The position numbers and the translations under genes were made by a program. A stretch of DNA of 64,000 nt. Origin: Puffinus mauretanicus (lineage: Eukaryota; Chordata; Aves; Procellariiformes; Procellariidae). How positions within the stretch are numbered: the first letter of the stretch is position 1; the number at the start of each line of letters is the position of its first letter. Below, one piece after another: positions 1 through 10,900 of the stretch. The stretch is taken from positions 62,001 through 126,000 of the forward strand of contig JAJKFH010000238.1 in NCBI GenBank assembly GCA_023333565.1, read 5' to 3'. Below the pieces are notes generated by a model. That model made no database searches and was not told the origin of the DNA. It worked only from the letters and a program-made list of their open reading frames with translations.

Positions 1-322
1 AGGATATTTGGTTCTCACTACTCATTTTGTGCCTTTGCTAAGCTACAAGGTATGTTGAACAAAAGGAAGAAGAAGTAGTCTCAAGAATCAAACCACAATT
101 ATCAGAGGATATGTCTAAAAGAAAAGTAATATAGTTATTTGTGACTTAAAGAGTATTAGTCAACAGCATTGGATCAGTGAAATACTGTGAATCAGTGAAT
201 TAAGTATTATATTATGTGTAAAAGCAAAGAACACTTTGTTCAGAATATTATTGCTATAACAGATATTTAAAAAAAAAAAAGCTACTTATTTAAAATAATT
301 ACCTATAATCCAGAACTCACAG

Positions 323-358
323 AAAAAAAAAAAAAGAAAAAAAAAGAAAAGAAAAAAC
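323..358. repeat. A-rich simple repeat
   Basis: A nearly pure run of A is broken only by single G residues at irregular spacing, and it ends at a C. A shorter A run lies at about 269-280. It behaves as a low-complexity tract. On the minus strand it creates a false hydrophobic phenylalanine-rich reading frame. Confidence 0.9.
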
Positions 359-1255
359 AAAGTGTTGCTCACTTCATAAACAGTGTTAAAAACGTCATTT
401 AAGATGACAAAACACAGGAAACTGGACTCAAAACCAAAAATGTTTTTATGTATCCCAAGGTTTGTTTGCATTATAAAACATATGGAATGAAGCGTTTATG
501 AAAAAAATAAGAGATTGTATTTTTTTTTATTATGATTTTTTTTTTAAATTCTCTCTTCATTTGTATTGTGAATACACAGTAATTCCCCTAAAATCAGTAT
601 TCTTATCACGTTGTAAGACTGATTTAACTATTATATTGTCAGGTCACATTGAATTCATATATGTATGTAGGGAAGACCTGGCAGCCTCAAGCATGGATAA
701 ATTAATCCTTTGGAATGAGTGCTTCCTTTGGATGATACACTGTGTCATCTGAGACTCTGCATAGCTGCCCAGAAAACAATCATTTTGCACAAGGTTGCTG
801 GAGGAACGTAGCCATTTGCATAAAAGCAATGTCCATAAGGTCATATGGACACTTCCATTTGCTGACTGAAGTCTATTCGTTAAGTACTTCTCTCAGCTCA
901 GAAAAACTATTTTTTAGAAGTCTTTTCCTCCTTTATTTTATTCATATACTTTAATAATAGTGCGTTCTAGCCACTGAAAATAGTACCAATCCAAATACGC
1001 ATTTACCTATAACATGATGCTGAAATTTCAGATTGTGGGATTTTAAATCAATTTTACTCTTATTAGAGATGTTAAGGTTAAAATTAATGTAAGTTTTCTA
1101 TTCCAGAAATTAATTCACTAATCATGAAATGCATATTATTGATCTCTGATTGCTATCTCAGTCTATGACTTTGTCCAATTCAGTTATCACATCTCTCTAC
1201 TCATTTTTACCAAGCTGTTACTATAATGCTATGCTAGTAATACTAAGGCTGCATC

Positions 1256-1277
1256 GGGGTGGGGCGGGAGGGAGGGG
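1256..1277 (+). other. G-quadruplex motif
   Basis: Five G runs of three or four residues are separated by single bases (GGGG T GGGG C GGG A GGG A GGGG). This meets the usual rule of four G3 runs with loops of 1-7 bases. It sits about 35 bases before the LTR start. Structure formation is inferred, not shown. Confidence 0.7.
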
Positions 1278-1311
1278 AAACAACCAAACAAAAAACCCAA
1301 CCAACTTCACT

Positions 1312-1904
1312 GAGTCTGGCTGAGATGGAATTAATTTTCCCCACAGTAGCCCTCATAGTGCTGTGCTTTGTATTGGTAGCTAGAAAGGTGTTGATAACAC
1401 ACCAGTGTTTTTGTTACTGCTGAGCAGTGCTTGCACAGCATCATGGCTGTCTCTCCAACATTCCCTCCCCTCACCCCCAAAGGCCAATAGGCTGGGGGCA
1501 GGCAAGATCTTGGGAGGGGACATAGCCAGGACTGCTGACCCAAGCTGACCAAAGGGATATTCCATACGATATGATGTCTGCTCAGCAATAAAAGCTAAGA
1601 GAAACGAGGAGGAGGGTGGGGCATTCGTTATTACAACGTTTGTCTTTTGGAGCAACTGCTACATGTACTGAAGCCCTACTTCCCTGGAAGTGGCTATACA
1701 TCACCTGCTTATTGGAAGTAGAGAATAAATTTTTTGTTTTTCTTTGCTTCCATTCACAGTCTTTGCTTTTGCTTTATTAAACTGCCTTTATCTTGACCCA
1801 AGAGTTTTTCCATCTTATTTTCTCCCCTTCCTGTCCTGCTGAGGTGGGGAGTGATAGAGCGGCTTGGTGGGGACCTGGCGTCCAGCCAAGGTCAAACCAC
1901 CACA
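1312..1904 (+). mobile_element. endogenous retrovirus 5' LTR (avian type)
   Basis: The segment has the layout of an LTR common in bird genomes. It opens with a GGCTGAGATGGAATTAA block, has a middle part with a GGGATATTCCATAC motif, a TATA-like CAATAAAAG at 1586-1594 and an AATAAA at 1724-1729, and ends in AAACCACCACA. The 3' edge is sharp: the CA at 1903-1904 is followed eight bases later by a primer binding site. The 5' edge is worn and placed only to within about 10 bases. From memory it resembles the LTRs of avian ERVL-like elements, but class assignment is uncertain. No matching 3' LTR occurs in the window. Confidence 0.8.
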
Positions 1905-1912
1905 GTCCTTTT

Positions 1913-1930
1913 TGGCACCCAATGTGGGGC
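1913..1930 (+). other. retroviral primer binding site, tRNA-Lys type
   Basis: The 18 bases TGGCACCCAATGTGGGGC match the tRNA-Lys(1,2) primer binding site known from retroviruses at all but two positions. Both differences are C-to-T or G-to-A changes at former CpG sites, the expected decay of methylated CpG. The spacing of eight bases from the LTR end is normal. This fixes the orientation (+) and shows that 1312-1904 is a 5' LTR. Confidence 0.85.
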
Positions 1931-2058
1931 ACAATACAACAGCAGTTTTGTATTAAGCATGCTATAGCTATAGTATTTATTAAGTGCCAAGCTTCTGTGT
2001 GGGTCACAGAGTTTATTGGCTGCACTGCTTATCTCTTTATTTTACTGAGCTTGGGAAC

Positions 2059-2739
2059 ATGTTAGTACAAACAATGGCTATGTGCTTTGCCCTGGCATTG
2101 ATGGCCTTATTGTGCTGGGGGAGCTACCTTGTGGAGAGGACGAGGGAATACATCTCCCTCTTCCTACCCAGGATTGATGTGGGTAGTTTTATTATGCAGG
2201 CTCACGAGGTCCTTGTTCACCCTTTTGTGAGTTGTTTAATACTACTAATTAACACTGTTAACATATTATGGGGTTTGTGGAATCTGGTGTCATCCTGGTG
2301 TAAGAAAAAACAACTTTTGGGTGAGGCAATACTGAAATGTGCCCTGAGGAGGCTGGTCCCTGGGTGGCAGGGTGTGTGGAAAGATTTGGGCAGGTTCCTA
2401 GGTCAGTTATCACCTCCCATAGCCTGGGACTTTACACCTGAACAGGCAAGTAACTGTGACAAACGGGTGCGCCACCTGATAGAAGGGTGCCTTGCCTACC
2501 CCAGTGAAAACCAGCAGCTTCTAGCACTGTACTGGGGCTTGGCCTGTGCTCACTGAGCCACTGTTCAGTACTATCAGAGGACTATGGTTAAGACAGGGAC
2601 CCAAACCACCTCTGAGAATACCGTGACTGAGACCAGGGTGCAAACTACATCTGAGGAGATGATAGTAGAGATGGGGACCCAAACTGCATCTGAGGACATC
2701 ATGGTTGAGATAGGACACCAACCGAAAAAAAAGTCTTAA
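2059..2739 (+). pseudogene. broken first reading frame of the endogenous retrovirus
   Basis: An ATG at 2059 follows the primer binding site by about 130 bases and opens a frame of 165 codons up to a TGA at 2554-2556. The same frame then stays open to a TAA at 2737-2739. The product has a hydrophobic segment near its start (about residues 3-20) and a second one in the middle (about residues 56-80). A basic stretch (WCKKKQLLG) follows, and the C-terminal part consists of 13-residue repeats. Position suggests a gag leader or accessory frame, but I see no capsid major-homology region, zinc knuckle, protease or polymerase. Matching sequence stops near 2725-2740, so the element is cut off at its 3' side. 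An upstream GTG at 1984 gives a longer frame, but the ATG at 2059 is the better start. I do not recognise the protein family. Confidence 0.55.
2596..2724 (+). repeat. 39-bp tandem repeats inside the retroviral frame
   Basis: Three 39-base units lie at 2596-2634, 2635-2673 and 2674-2712, with a 12-base partial fourth at 2713-2724. Each encodes a 13-residue unit containing TQT(T/A)SE or VQTTSE, followed by an acidic or hydrophobic stretch. The period is an exact multiple of three, so the repeats keep the frame. They lie just after the TGA at 2554-2556, which disconnects them from the main frame. Confidence 0.85.
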
Positions 2740-4725
2740 TCTTTTGGTTTTTGATGGTATAAATTATCAAAGTATAAGGAATAGTTGGGTTTTCGGAAGT
2801 TCAGAAATGCCTCATTATCTAAAACATTATGTCAGACAGGTAAATTAACAGTCATATGTCTAAAACATACACAAAAAGATCAATAATTTACTTTACCTAT
2901 ATACATTACCACTAACCTTCAGATTATTCACAGTTACTGTAGTGACGCGTAGTATGATTTTCTAAATATTACCAGAAGTTTGCTGCAGAAGTTGATAATG
3001 TTGTAACAGGACCTCAGGTATGCTTTCCCTACTCATGTTTATAGATTGGTTGAACATTGGTGATTCCTGGGACAAAAGTGGAAAAAGCCTTGACAGAAAT
3101 TTTGAATGCTTTGAATAGCATGTCTGCTCTGTTTATTTGCGCGTTTTGCACTGCCCACTGAAATAAAAAATGTGGTTGGTTCCAAGGAGCACGAAGGACA
3201 GATCTGTGTGACATTTTTTCTTCAAAGTCATTAAATTAATAACTGTCTCCCTCCCCTGTGAAACAGTTAGTGTCCTTGTCACAACGCATGAGTCTCGGAT
3301 ATTTTTTGGAACATTTTCACTGTATATAGGAAGAGTAATAAATACTGAGTAATAAGTAGCACTTTTGAGACGTTCTCTCACTTACAGATTGTTTTTTTCC
3401 CCACATCTCTTAACTTTTTGGAAATGAGGCAAGAGTTTCTACTGTAGTAAGCAAACCACCAGCTGTATCTTTGCAATCTGCCTTGATTGATGGTAACACA
3501 TTTGTCCCTTTCCTGTCTGCTAGGAATCTTCTTTTTTGTATTTGACTTGAGCTGTCCTCTGAGAGCCACTTTTGCAATATTCTGAAAGTTTCATTTGTTA
3601 TTTCTCGGATGCTATGCTGCTGAGGCTAATGCTGTCTCTGGAAGACCTTGAAATGTTAATTCTAGCTTTGGTTGCATCAACATATTCTTGCTTGCTGAGA
3701 CCTCTTGTTTCCTGAGCTGACAGAAGGCTGTTTGCATAATATACAGGTTGCTGAAAATTCAGCAACCACAATGTCATGTTATTGTAAATCTAGTCGTTAG
3801 TTGGGCTCTCATTTTCAAAGTCAGAAACTTGGCTACAATTGCATTGCTTTTAACTCAGTGTGCACAGTTCCTGAGTTACTCCCTAAACTTCAGAAGGTCA
3901 CATCACCAAACTGCATAGCCCCATTTATGAAAAGAACTGAGAGTAAGATGCAAGGTAAGCAGCCATAAAAATAAAACAACAAAATCTGTGAGTTGAAACA
4001 TAACACTGAAAAGGCACTGTGAGGTTTCCTGGAGTGCAGTTAGTAAGACCTTTGTATGCTGATGTTACAATGTCACAAAAGCAATACAAGTCTTGTGAAG
4101 TATTAAGACATATTCTACCTGTTTGTCATTTTATCCCCGATATGTTAATATAGAACAGAAGGTTTCTATAGAATTTTGTCTCACTGCTTATGATGATCAC
4201 CAGCATTGGAAATGCTTTTATATACTTTGGAAAACAAAATCAACATTTGCATGTGAAAAAGGTAGATAACTATTAAACAGGTGGTTAGGTGACCCCATGT
4301 TTGAAAAAATGGTTTCTCGCTTTTGGTTCTGTCTGAATATGTGAAGAAAGACCTAAAGGAATTAATTGTTATAGCCATCAACGTGCAAAAAATGTGATTT
4401 TTTTCCCCGCTATTTTTCATTTTGAGTTTGGCATTCTTTTTAATGCTGAAAATAATAATTCCAGCCATTAAGCTTAAATAAGTATTTTAAATTTTTAAAT
4501 TTTGAATACACTTTATTTTTAGCAAGAATGAAAATAAAAACCTGGTATGGGTTTTATTTATTTATTTATTTTTTAAATGAGCCATTTCATTCTGAAAATA
4601 CTTAAAAGCTTTCAATATTCTTTAATTAAAAAAATTGTTCAGGTGACAAGTTCCCATTCAAAATTTCCTTTCAACAAGCTGACTTCTAATAAAAACCAAA
4701 AAGTGAATCCTGACCAGCTCTGCTA

Positions 4726-4760
4726 ATCATCATGCTAATTAATGCATTGCTTATGGAAAT
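4726..4760. promoter_or_regulatory. possible POU/homeodomain site cluster
   Basis: The stretch contains GCTAATCAT and then ATGCTAATTAATGCAT at 4732-4747. The latter combines two octamer-like halves (ATGC...GCAT) around a TAATTA homeodomain core. Such arrangements are bound by POU and homeodomain factors, but AT-rich DNA also produces them by chance. There is no gene nearby to support function. Confidence 0.2.
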
Positions 4761-7561
4761 AAAGCTAGTGGCAGAGTGAAGCTGCCTAGCAGAAGTGTCA
4801 GTGTCATTTTTTATTCTATTTCTAAAAATTCCAGGTAGACTGAATGGTTCACCCTCTGCAGATTTTTCAGGATGCTGGAACATGGACAGGTTAGCACAAG
4901 AATGATGGATCCATGGGCACCTTAAAGGTTCTAGTGTAGGTGTTGCTTTGTACCAGGAGGTGCTAATTCATTATTACCTCAGGAAGAAAGGCACTCAGAC
5001 TCTGTAAAGTACCATTTAAAATGCTAGAGCTAACACTATAAAGAAAGAAAGCACAGATAATCTTAGGTCTCTTCTGGAGGATGTGTGGGTCAGAGACACT
5101 GACTGAACCACGGTGGGTTAATGCAATCTGCAGTCACACACTCAACTGCAATATCTCTCTAACAGCAAGTCTGGTAAATTTGATGAGATACCTATTTTCA
5201 CTAACCGTACATTTTTCTCACTGCAGGTTGCTTGCATCTGTAGCGCGTCATGATTTCTAGTGTAGTACTAGCATCCAAAACCAGCCTATAAATGCTACTG
5301 CAGAAACAGTAATGTTGCAGAATAGAATAATATCCAAGTGCTAAAAACCACTTACCAAAGTTCAAAAATCCTTAGGAATAGGGGAGGGAAAAGAAATTGA
5401 ACTTTAATTACACTGGACTGCTCACTCCAACTTTGAAAAAAAAATCCTGTTTTAACAGGTTACTCTGTAACCTTTGAAGAAAATACTGTTAAATGCTTTG
5501 TATTTCATTTCTCCATTTAAATATTCAGACTATGCTACTTTACCTACATCTGAAACTATTGTAAGAATTAGAGTCCATTTTGCCCAAATAGTTCAAAGTA
5601 CTTGAGAAATACAAAATAATATTAATACAAGTCTACTCTCGCTAGTGTGTATAGTACCATTAGAATAAAAAAAAAAGAGATTCTTTGTTTTAAAACTGCA
5701 ACAAAAAAAAAAGTTGTATTTGTGCAATACAAATTTCTTACTCAAACGGAACATTAGTCACTTGCATAATGCAATGTGTATCACTCTTACACGAAAGGCT
5801 TTCCAGAAAGAACAAAAGTTCATTTCTAAGGTACCATTTAAAAGGCCAGCAGTGAAATTTCTGATTTCTGGCCAAAATTTAGTGAATAAATACCTGTTAC
5901 CTGAGAGAGCCACCCACAGAAGAAATCTTAAATATTTAGTAGGGATTGGAAGAAAAGGGCCATTTCCAGCTGACTGCAGCAACATGCTAATAGTTTCTAG
6001 TAAACCTAGAAATATAAGCAGTTAATGAACATTCTGTACAGGCTAACATGCATAGCTGCCTTCATTTCTCACTGAAGTTTTAAACAACGATAAATGTCTT
6101 CTGATTTGATGAACAAAATGTGCTCGTTTCTGTAATACATTGGTAGGTGAAAACAAACCTTTTAAAGGAGTATTTTTCTATGCATTTTCTTTCAAAAATG
6201 AACTTAAAATTAAGGCTAAGTTAATGAAGTCTAATAAGACATGAGAATTGTCAGATACTTTCTAAATGCAAAACATTTAATGTTGAAAATGTATTTTTTC
6301 CTGTAACATTCTAACCAGGAGAGACACAAGAAACAGCTTTAGCCAACAGATGAATCTTCATAAAGGTAGCTTTGCACAGAGAGTTTTAAAATTCAAGGAC
6401 AGGCACTTTAGCAAGTTCTCCCAAATCAGAATTTGCAAATCACAGTCTGGAGCTAACATTTCCAGAGGGCACTGCACATTTTATGAGACCCCATTTAGTG
6501 TTGGGTCACTAAATCTTTATAAATGAACTCAGATGCATTTTTAATAAACCTTCAAAGAATGTACAAAATCTGACTATTTGAATAAGAATTTTACTTATGA
6601 GCTTATTATGTTATTTAAGAAGCTCAGTTTTAAAATTATTCAAATTTAATAAGTAAAATTTACACCAGAAATGTCCTTTCAGATCATATTTAGAATCTGA
6701 TTCCTGCTAAGCTTTATACCTTCATAATCCCTTCTTTTTAATTCTAATTGTTTTGCTAGGAATTGAGGAGCTTACCAGATCAAAATAAATATCCCATAGA
6801 GATCAAAGTAACAGAGCCAAAGTTTAAGCCAGTTTAAGGGAATATAATGCTAAAGGGTGGGTCCTACACCAGCGGTGTTGCCACATGAATAAGAGTAATT
6901 TATCACATTAAGAAGTGATGCTTGCTATATCCTTTTGAGATACTACATATAAAAAAGAAATCCTTTTCCATGGTGCTTGCTATTCATCTCTTCATATCTC
7001 TTCATGCAATACTGTTCAAATAGGCAGATCTGGAGGATACTTGATCTTATCCTCAAAAGAATATATAGGCACTGTTTACCCAGCTGAATAAAGTGGTGTA
7101 CCTATGTACATATGCTTGATGATTTCAACCTGTCTTTGCAAACTGAGCTGCTGAAATACTTTCTGTGCAAACAATGTACATCAGTTAGCCTTCACAGAGA
7201 AGAGAAAACAAGGGGATATTCTCTGGCTCATTGTAGTTGGATTCACCAATTCAGACCAGTAGCAACAGTACTATGTTTTCATAACTTGACATGTCTTCAA
7301 CACATCTAGCTGACTTTATTACCACAGGCTAAATCAGAAAAGTATATGTACTGAAAGCAATTTTAAGAGGTCACAAAGATGTGATTTCTTGAATTTTCCA
7401 GCACAATCACAGTGTTACCTTTGCTGCAGTGAAATCAAAAGTCTTTCCTCTGCAACACGAGGAAGTGACAGGAGCAGGCAAACTCCAACTGGACTGAAGC
7501 CACAGGAGACAGAGTGACAAACCGGCTCACTATTTTACAGGAAATATAGTCACGTTTTTGT

Positions 7562-7590
7562 GGGGGGTGGGGTGAGGGGGTGGATTAGGG
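7562..7590 (+). other. G-quadruplex motif
   Basis: G runs of 6, 4, 5 and 3 residues are separated by loops of 1, 3 and 7 bases, meeting the common quadruplex rule. The surrounding sequence is AT-rich, which makes the G-rich patch stand out. Confidence 0.6.
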
Positions 7591-7923
7591 AATTTAGTAA
7601 ACAACAGTAACTTAGCAACCACGTTAATCTACAGGTAAGTGTATTTTTTTTTCCACATGTCTATTGTCATGCAGACGTAATATTGATCTGTTGCTGATGT
7701 TCACTGAGCAGCCAAAGGGGAAGCACATTACCAGCTACAAACTCCATCAATCATAGTCTCTTTAATAACAGCACTTAAACGATCTCTTGTGGTATTAACT
7801 TATATTGTATCTCTGGCTAGGATCCAAGCTTGAACAGAAAAGGGTCCTTTTGAAGGAGTAGTTCTGTGGCCACTGTGATCATTTAAATTAAAAGATTTCT
7901 GCTTTCTTTAGTGCTTTGTCTAC

Positions 7924-7970
7924 ACTAATTAGTCTGTATTAGGCTCATTAGCTTGATTTAATCCAATTAG
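7924..7970. promoter_or_regulatory. dense ATTA/TAAT cluster, possible enhancer core
   Basis: Within about 47 bases there are five ATTA or TAAT cores: ACTAATTAGT, TATTAGG, CATTAGC, TTTAATCC and CAATTAG. Three of them are TTAG-type cores. The spacing is 8-13 bases. Homeodomain-bound enhancers of developmental genes often look like this, but no conservation data are available here. Confidence 0.2.
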
Positions 7971-10900
7971 TTCTACTGGAACAGAAAGAGAAAGAATGCC
8001 TTCATTTACTCACAAATATCAAAGAAACTTAGTGTGGTAACAGAACGCTATATGGCTTTAATGCAGGAATATAAAATCCAGTTTGCTAAGAACTTATATT
8101 AAAAGTCAACACGGACTCTGGGACTTGAGGTATTTTGTGCATTATTTATTACACCAATGATTTCCCCATAATGGTTTCTTTTTACTCCATAGGATAACAT
8201 ATTTTAGCACAATGGGCCAAACTGTAGCTTGATGTGTACATCTTGATGTGGCTGTGTGTAGAACTTCTCTGAAGGTTATGATGTTTGCATATATACCAGA
8301 GAACAAAATATACTTCTTCTGTTTAAAGACTTACTTTTTAGACTATGTCAGCCATCATATTTTGCTCAATAGATGAATGTGACATGATTTAAATATCAAA
8401 TTACCATTGTTAGAGTATTCCATATGAATCTTACAAAGTCAGTATCTTGTCATCTCCAAAGAAAATGCCTAGGTTCATCAGAATAAAGACAGAACAGGCT
8501 AATTCCTTTAGCTGTTGTTTTAAAATCAATTGCGTAGGCTTTAAGATTCAACTTTAATAAATAGCTAAAATACATACTGTAGTTCATTTTCTCTTCGTTA
8601 CACGATTTTTTTTCTGAATCACATTTCTCTGTTGAAAAGTTTGGAACATGATGTTGTGTAAACCTCAAAAGCAATTGACAAGAATAACACTGTCAGTGTC
8701 AAAACAATGTAGTATGAGATGTTGGACTGCACAGTAGTGAATTATAAAACCACAATCCATACCGAGATATCTTTAAATCTCACAAAGGAAAATTGTCTTT
8801 TTCAGTAGACCTCAATTATGAGAAAATCCAGTCATTGTACTTAGTTTTAAACTGTGTACTATAAAATAGTATTTACTGTGTCTTCATTTCAAAAAACTTG
8901 TATAATTTTAAACCTGGAATTACCCATCTTAATCTAAGATGTAAATAGAGCTAGATTAGTGGTCAATAAGCTACAAGAAGAAACTAAGTTACATATAATC
9001 ATTCCTGTGGGACTTCAGTGCACTATGCCGAATTATACTACATGCCTTCCTTATATTTCAACAAGATGTTTGTCTCTTGTTAGCAACTTTTGGACATGAA
9101 AGTGTACAAGATCATTGATATTAGCTTAACTAGTAATTTCTGTTAATTTTCCCTTTCTAATATGTTGTCACTGTAATTTTTATTTTATTTTTAATGCAGA
9201 TTTTAAAATGTTCAAAAGCCAGAATGTAATTTTGTAAAATTCCCACCAAACCTCTTTATGCCAAATGAAAGAGTGAACGTAACAAAATTAATCATGAAAT
9301 ATAACTCTCTTTAGGACCTAATTCAAATAATTTTTTTACAAAGTGAGTGATTCTGCTTGATGCACTGTCCTTTGGTTCAAACTTGAAAAGAATTTGTTGT
9401 GTTTATTATTTGACACTGATTTGTATAGTCATATTTTTCAATGCGGTAAAATGAAGCAATAACAGATACATACATTTTAATGTATATAGAAAAAACATAC
9501 ATGCTTTTATAGTCTCTGACCCAAAATTATACCTTACAAGTAATGAATTAATTTTTCTTTCAGGCTGTATTATTTTAATTAGTAAGTGAGAGAAACACAT
9601 TTTAATCTTGAAATTCATATTATACATTTTTCTGTTCAATTCATTTGCAGACTGGCACAAAACACATGCTGTGTTGATATAGAAGATGAGACTACTCAAG
9701 GTTCCTGGGAGCCTCTGGCTAAAGTTCTGCCATAATATTAAAGGAAATACTAATATGATTTACCTCCTCTTGATGGGGTTCACTTTACTCCTGTGTAGTC
9801 TCTTGATGTTCACTTGCAAGTCTAGTAAAAAAAAAATCTGAATTAGGATTACAGTAAATGAATCCACATAATAAATGGCTGCATGCAATGGAAGTCAGTA
9901 CTTGGCCCACAGTTAAATTCTGAACTCAGAGCAGTATATGCATGAGGGACACAGACAGAGAGAAGACGGCAGAAGACAGCTAGACACAGAAATCATCTGG
10001 CAAGAGCAGAGGACAAAAGTATGGAGCTTGGATATTCAGAAAACCCCTAGCATTTAGTCAAGCCTTTTTTTCCATCACAGTTATTGCAGTTTGTTCAATC
10101 CTTTACTGAGCAGCAAAAATTGGAGTGTGGAGATCCATAAACTTCAGCATTTTTTTAAACTTTTCCTGTTCATCTTTACTATTTGCTCAAGCCTTTCTCT
10201 GTTACCTTTTAAGACCCCTGCCCTCAGATCCTCTCTGGAGCACTGCTCTAGGTTCACAGGTAACCAGTTGTGGGCCAAACTCACTATTTCTAAACAGTTT
10301 CCATTCTGATTTACTCCTTGGCCTGCTACTTGCTCCTTCTCTTCTTTCCATTCTCATTTCTTTTTATTTAGTGTATTGCTTCCTCACTGATTCCATTTAG
10401 GTTCTCACTCCAAACAGATTCTCATCCCAGACACACACAGAGAAAATCTTTCAAACTATCATTCACTACTATCGCTTGTGCACTGTAATTATCCCCTCAT
10501 TCATGTTTCTCTTGCATGCTCAGAGTGCAAATTCTTCCAGATGGGGACCTAGACACTGATAGGTGCTCATACAGTACCCAGACAGCAGCTGTCAATTTTT
10601 TTTTTTTAAATTAAAAAATAAAAAGAAGAGTACTTGATTCTTTCACTTCTATCCTAAAAAAATACTGAACATTTATGGGAAATTTCCGAGTCTTAGTAAT
10701 TTCCTCAAAGAAATAGTAGTACAACAGTACCTAACAAGAAGTCTTCCTTGGTACACATAAGGCATCTTTACTGGATCACTGGCATCTTTACACAGTCATG
10801 CATCCTGCCGGTACTATTCTTCTCTACAGTTTGAAACAATCTGGACCACATGAAATCATGTGAAACTTCAGACAGCATTTTTTAAAACTTGACTCCAATT

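Larger units (their letters stand above)
1..1311. other. gene-free AT-rich stretch
   Basis: No reading frame here looks like a protein. The short open frames are low-complexity or overlap one another on both strands. It holds an A-rich tract at 323-358 and a G-quadruplex motif at 1256-1277 just before the retroviral LTR. The rest is plain AT-rich sequence, consistent with intergenic or intronic DNA. Confidence 0.7.
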
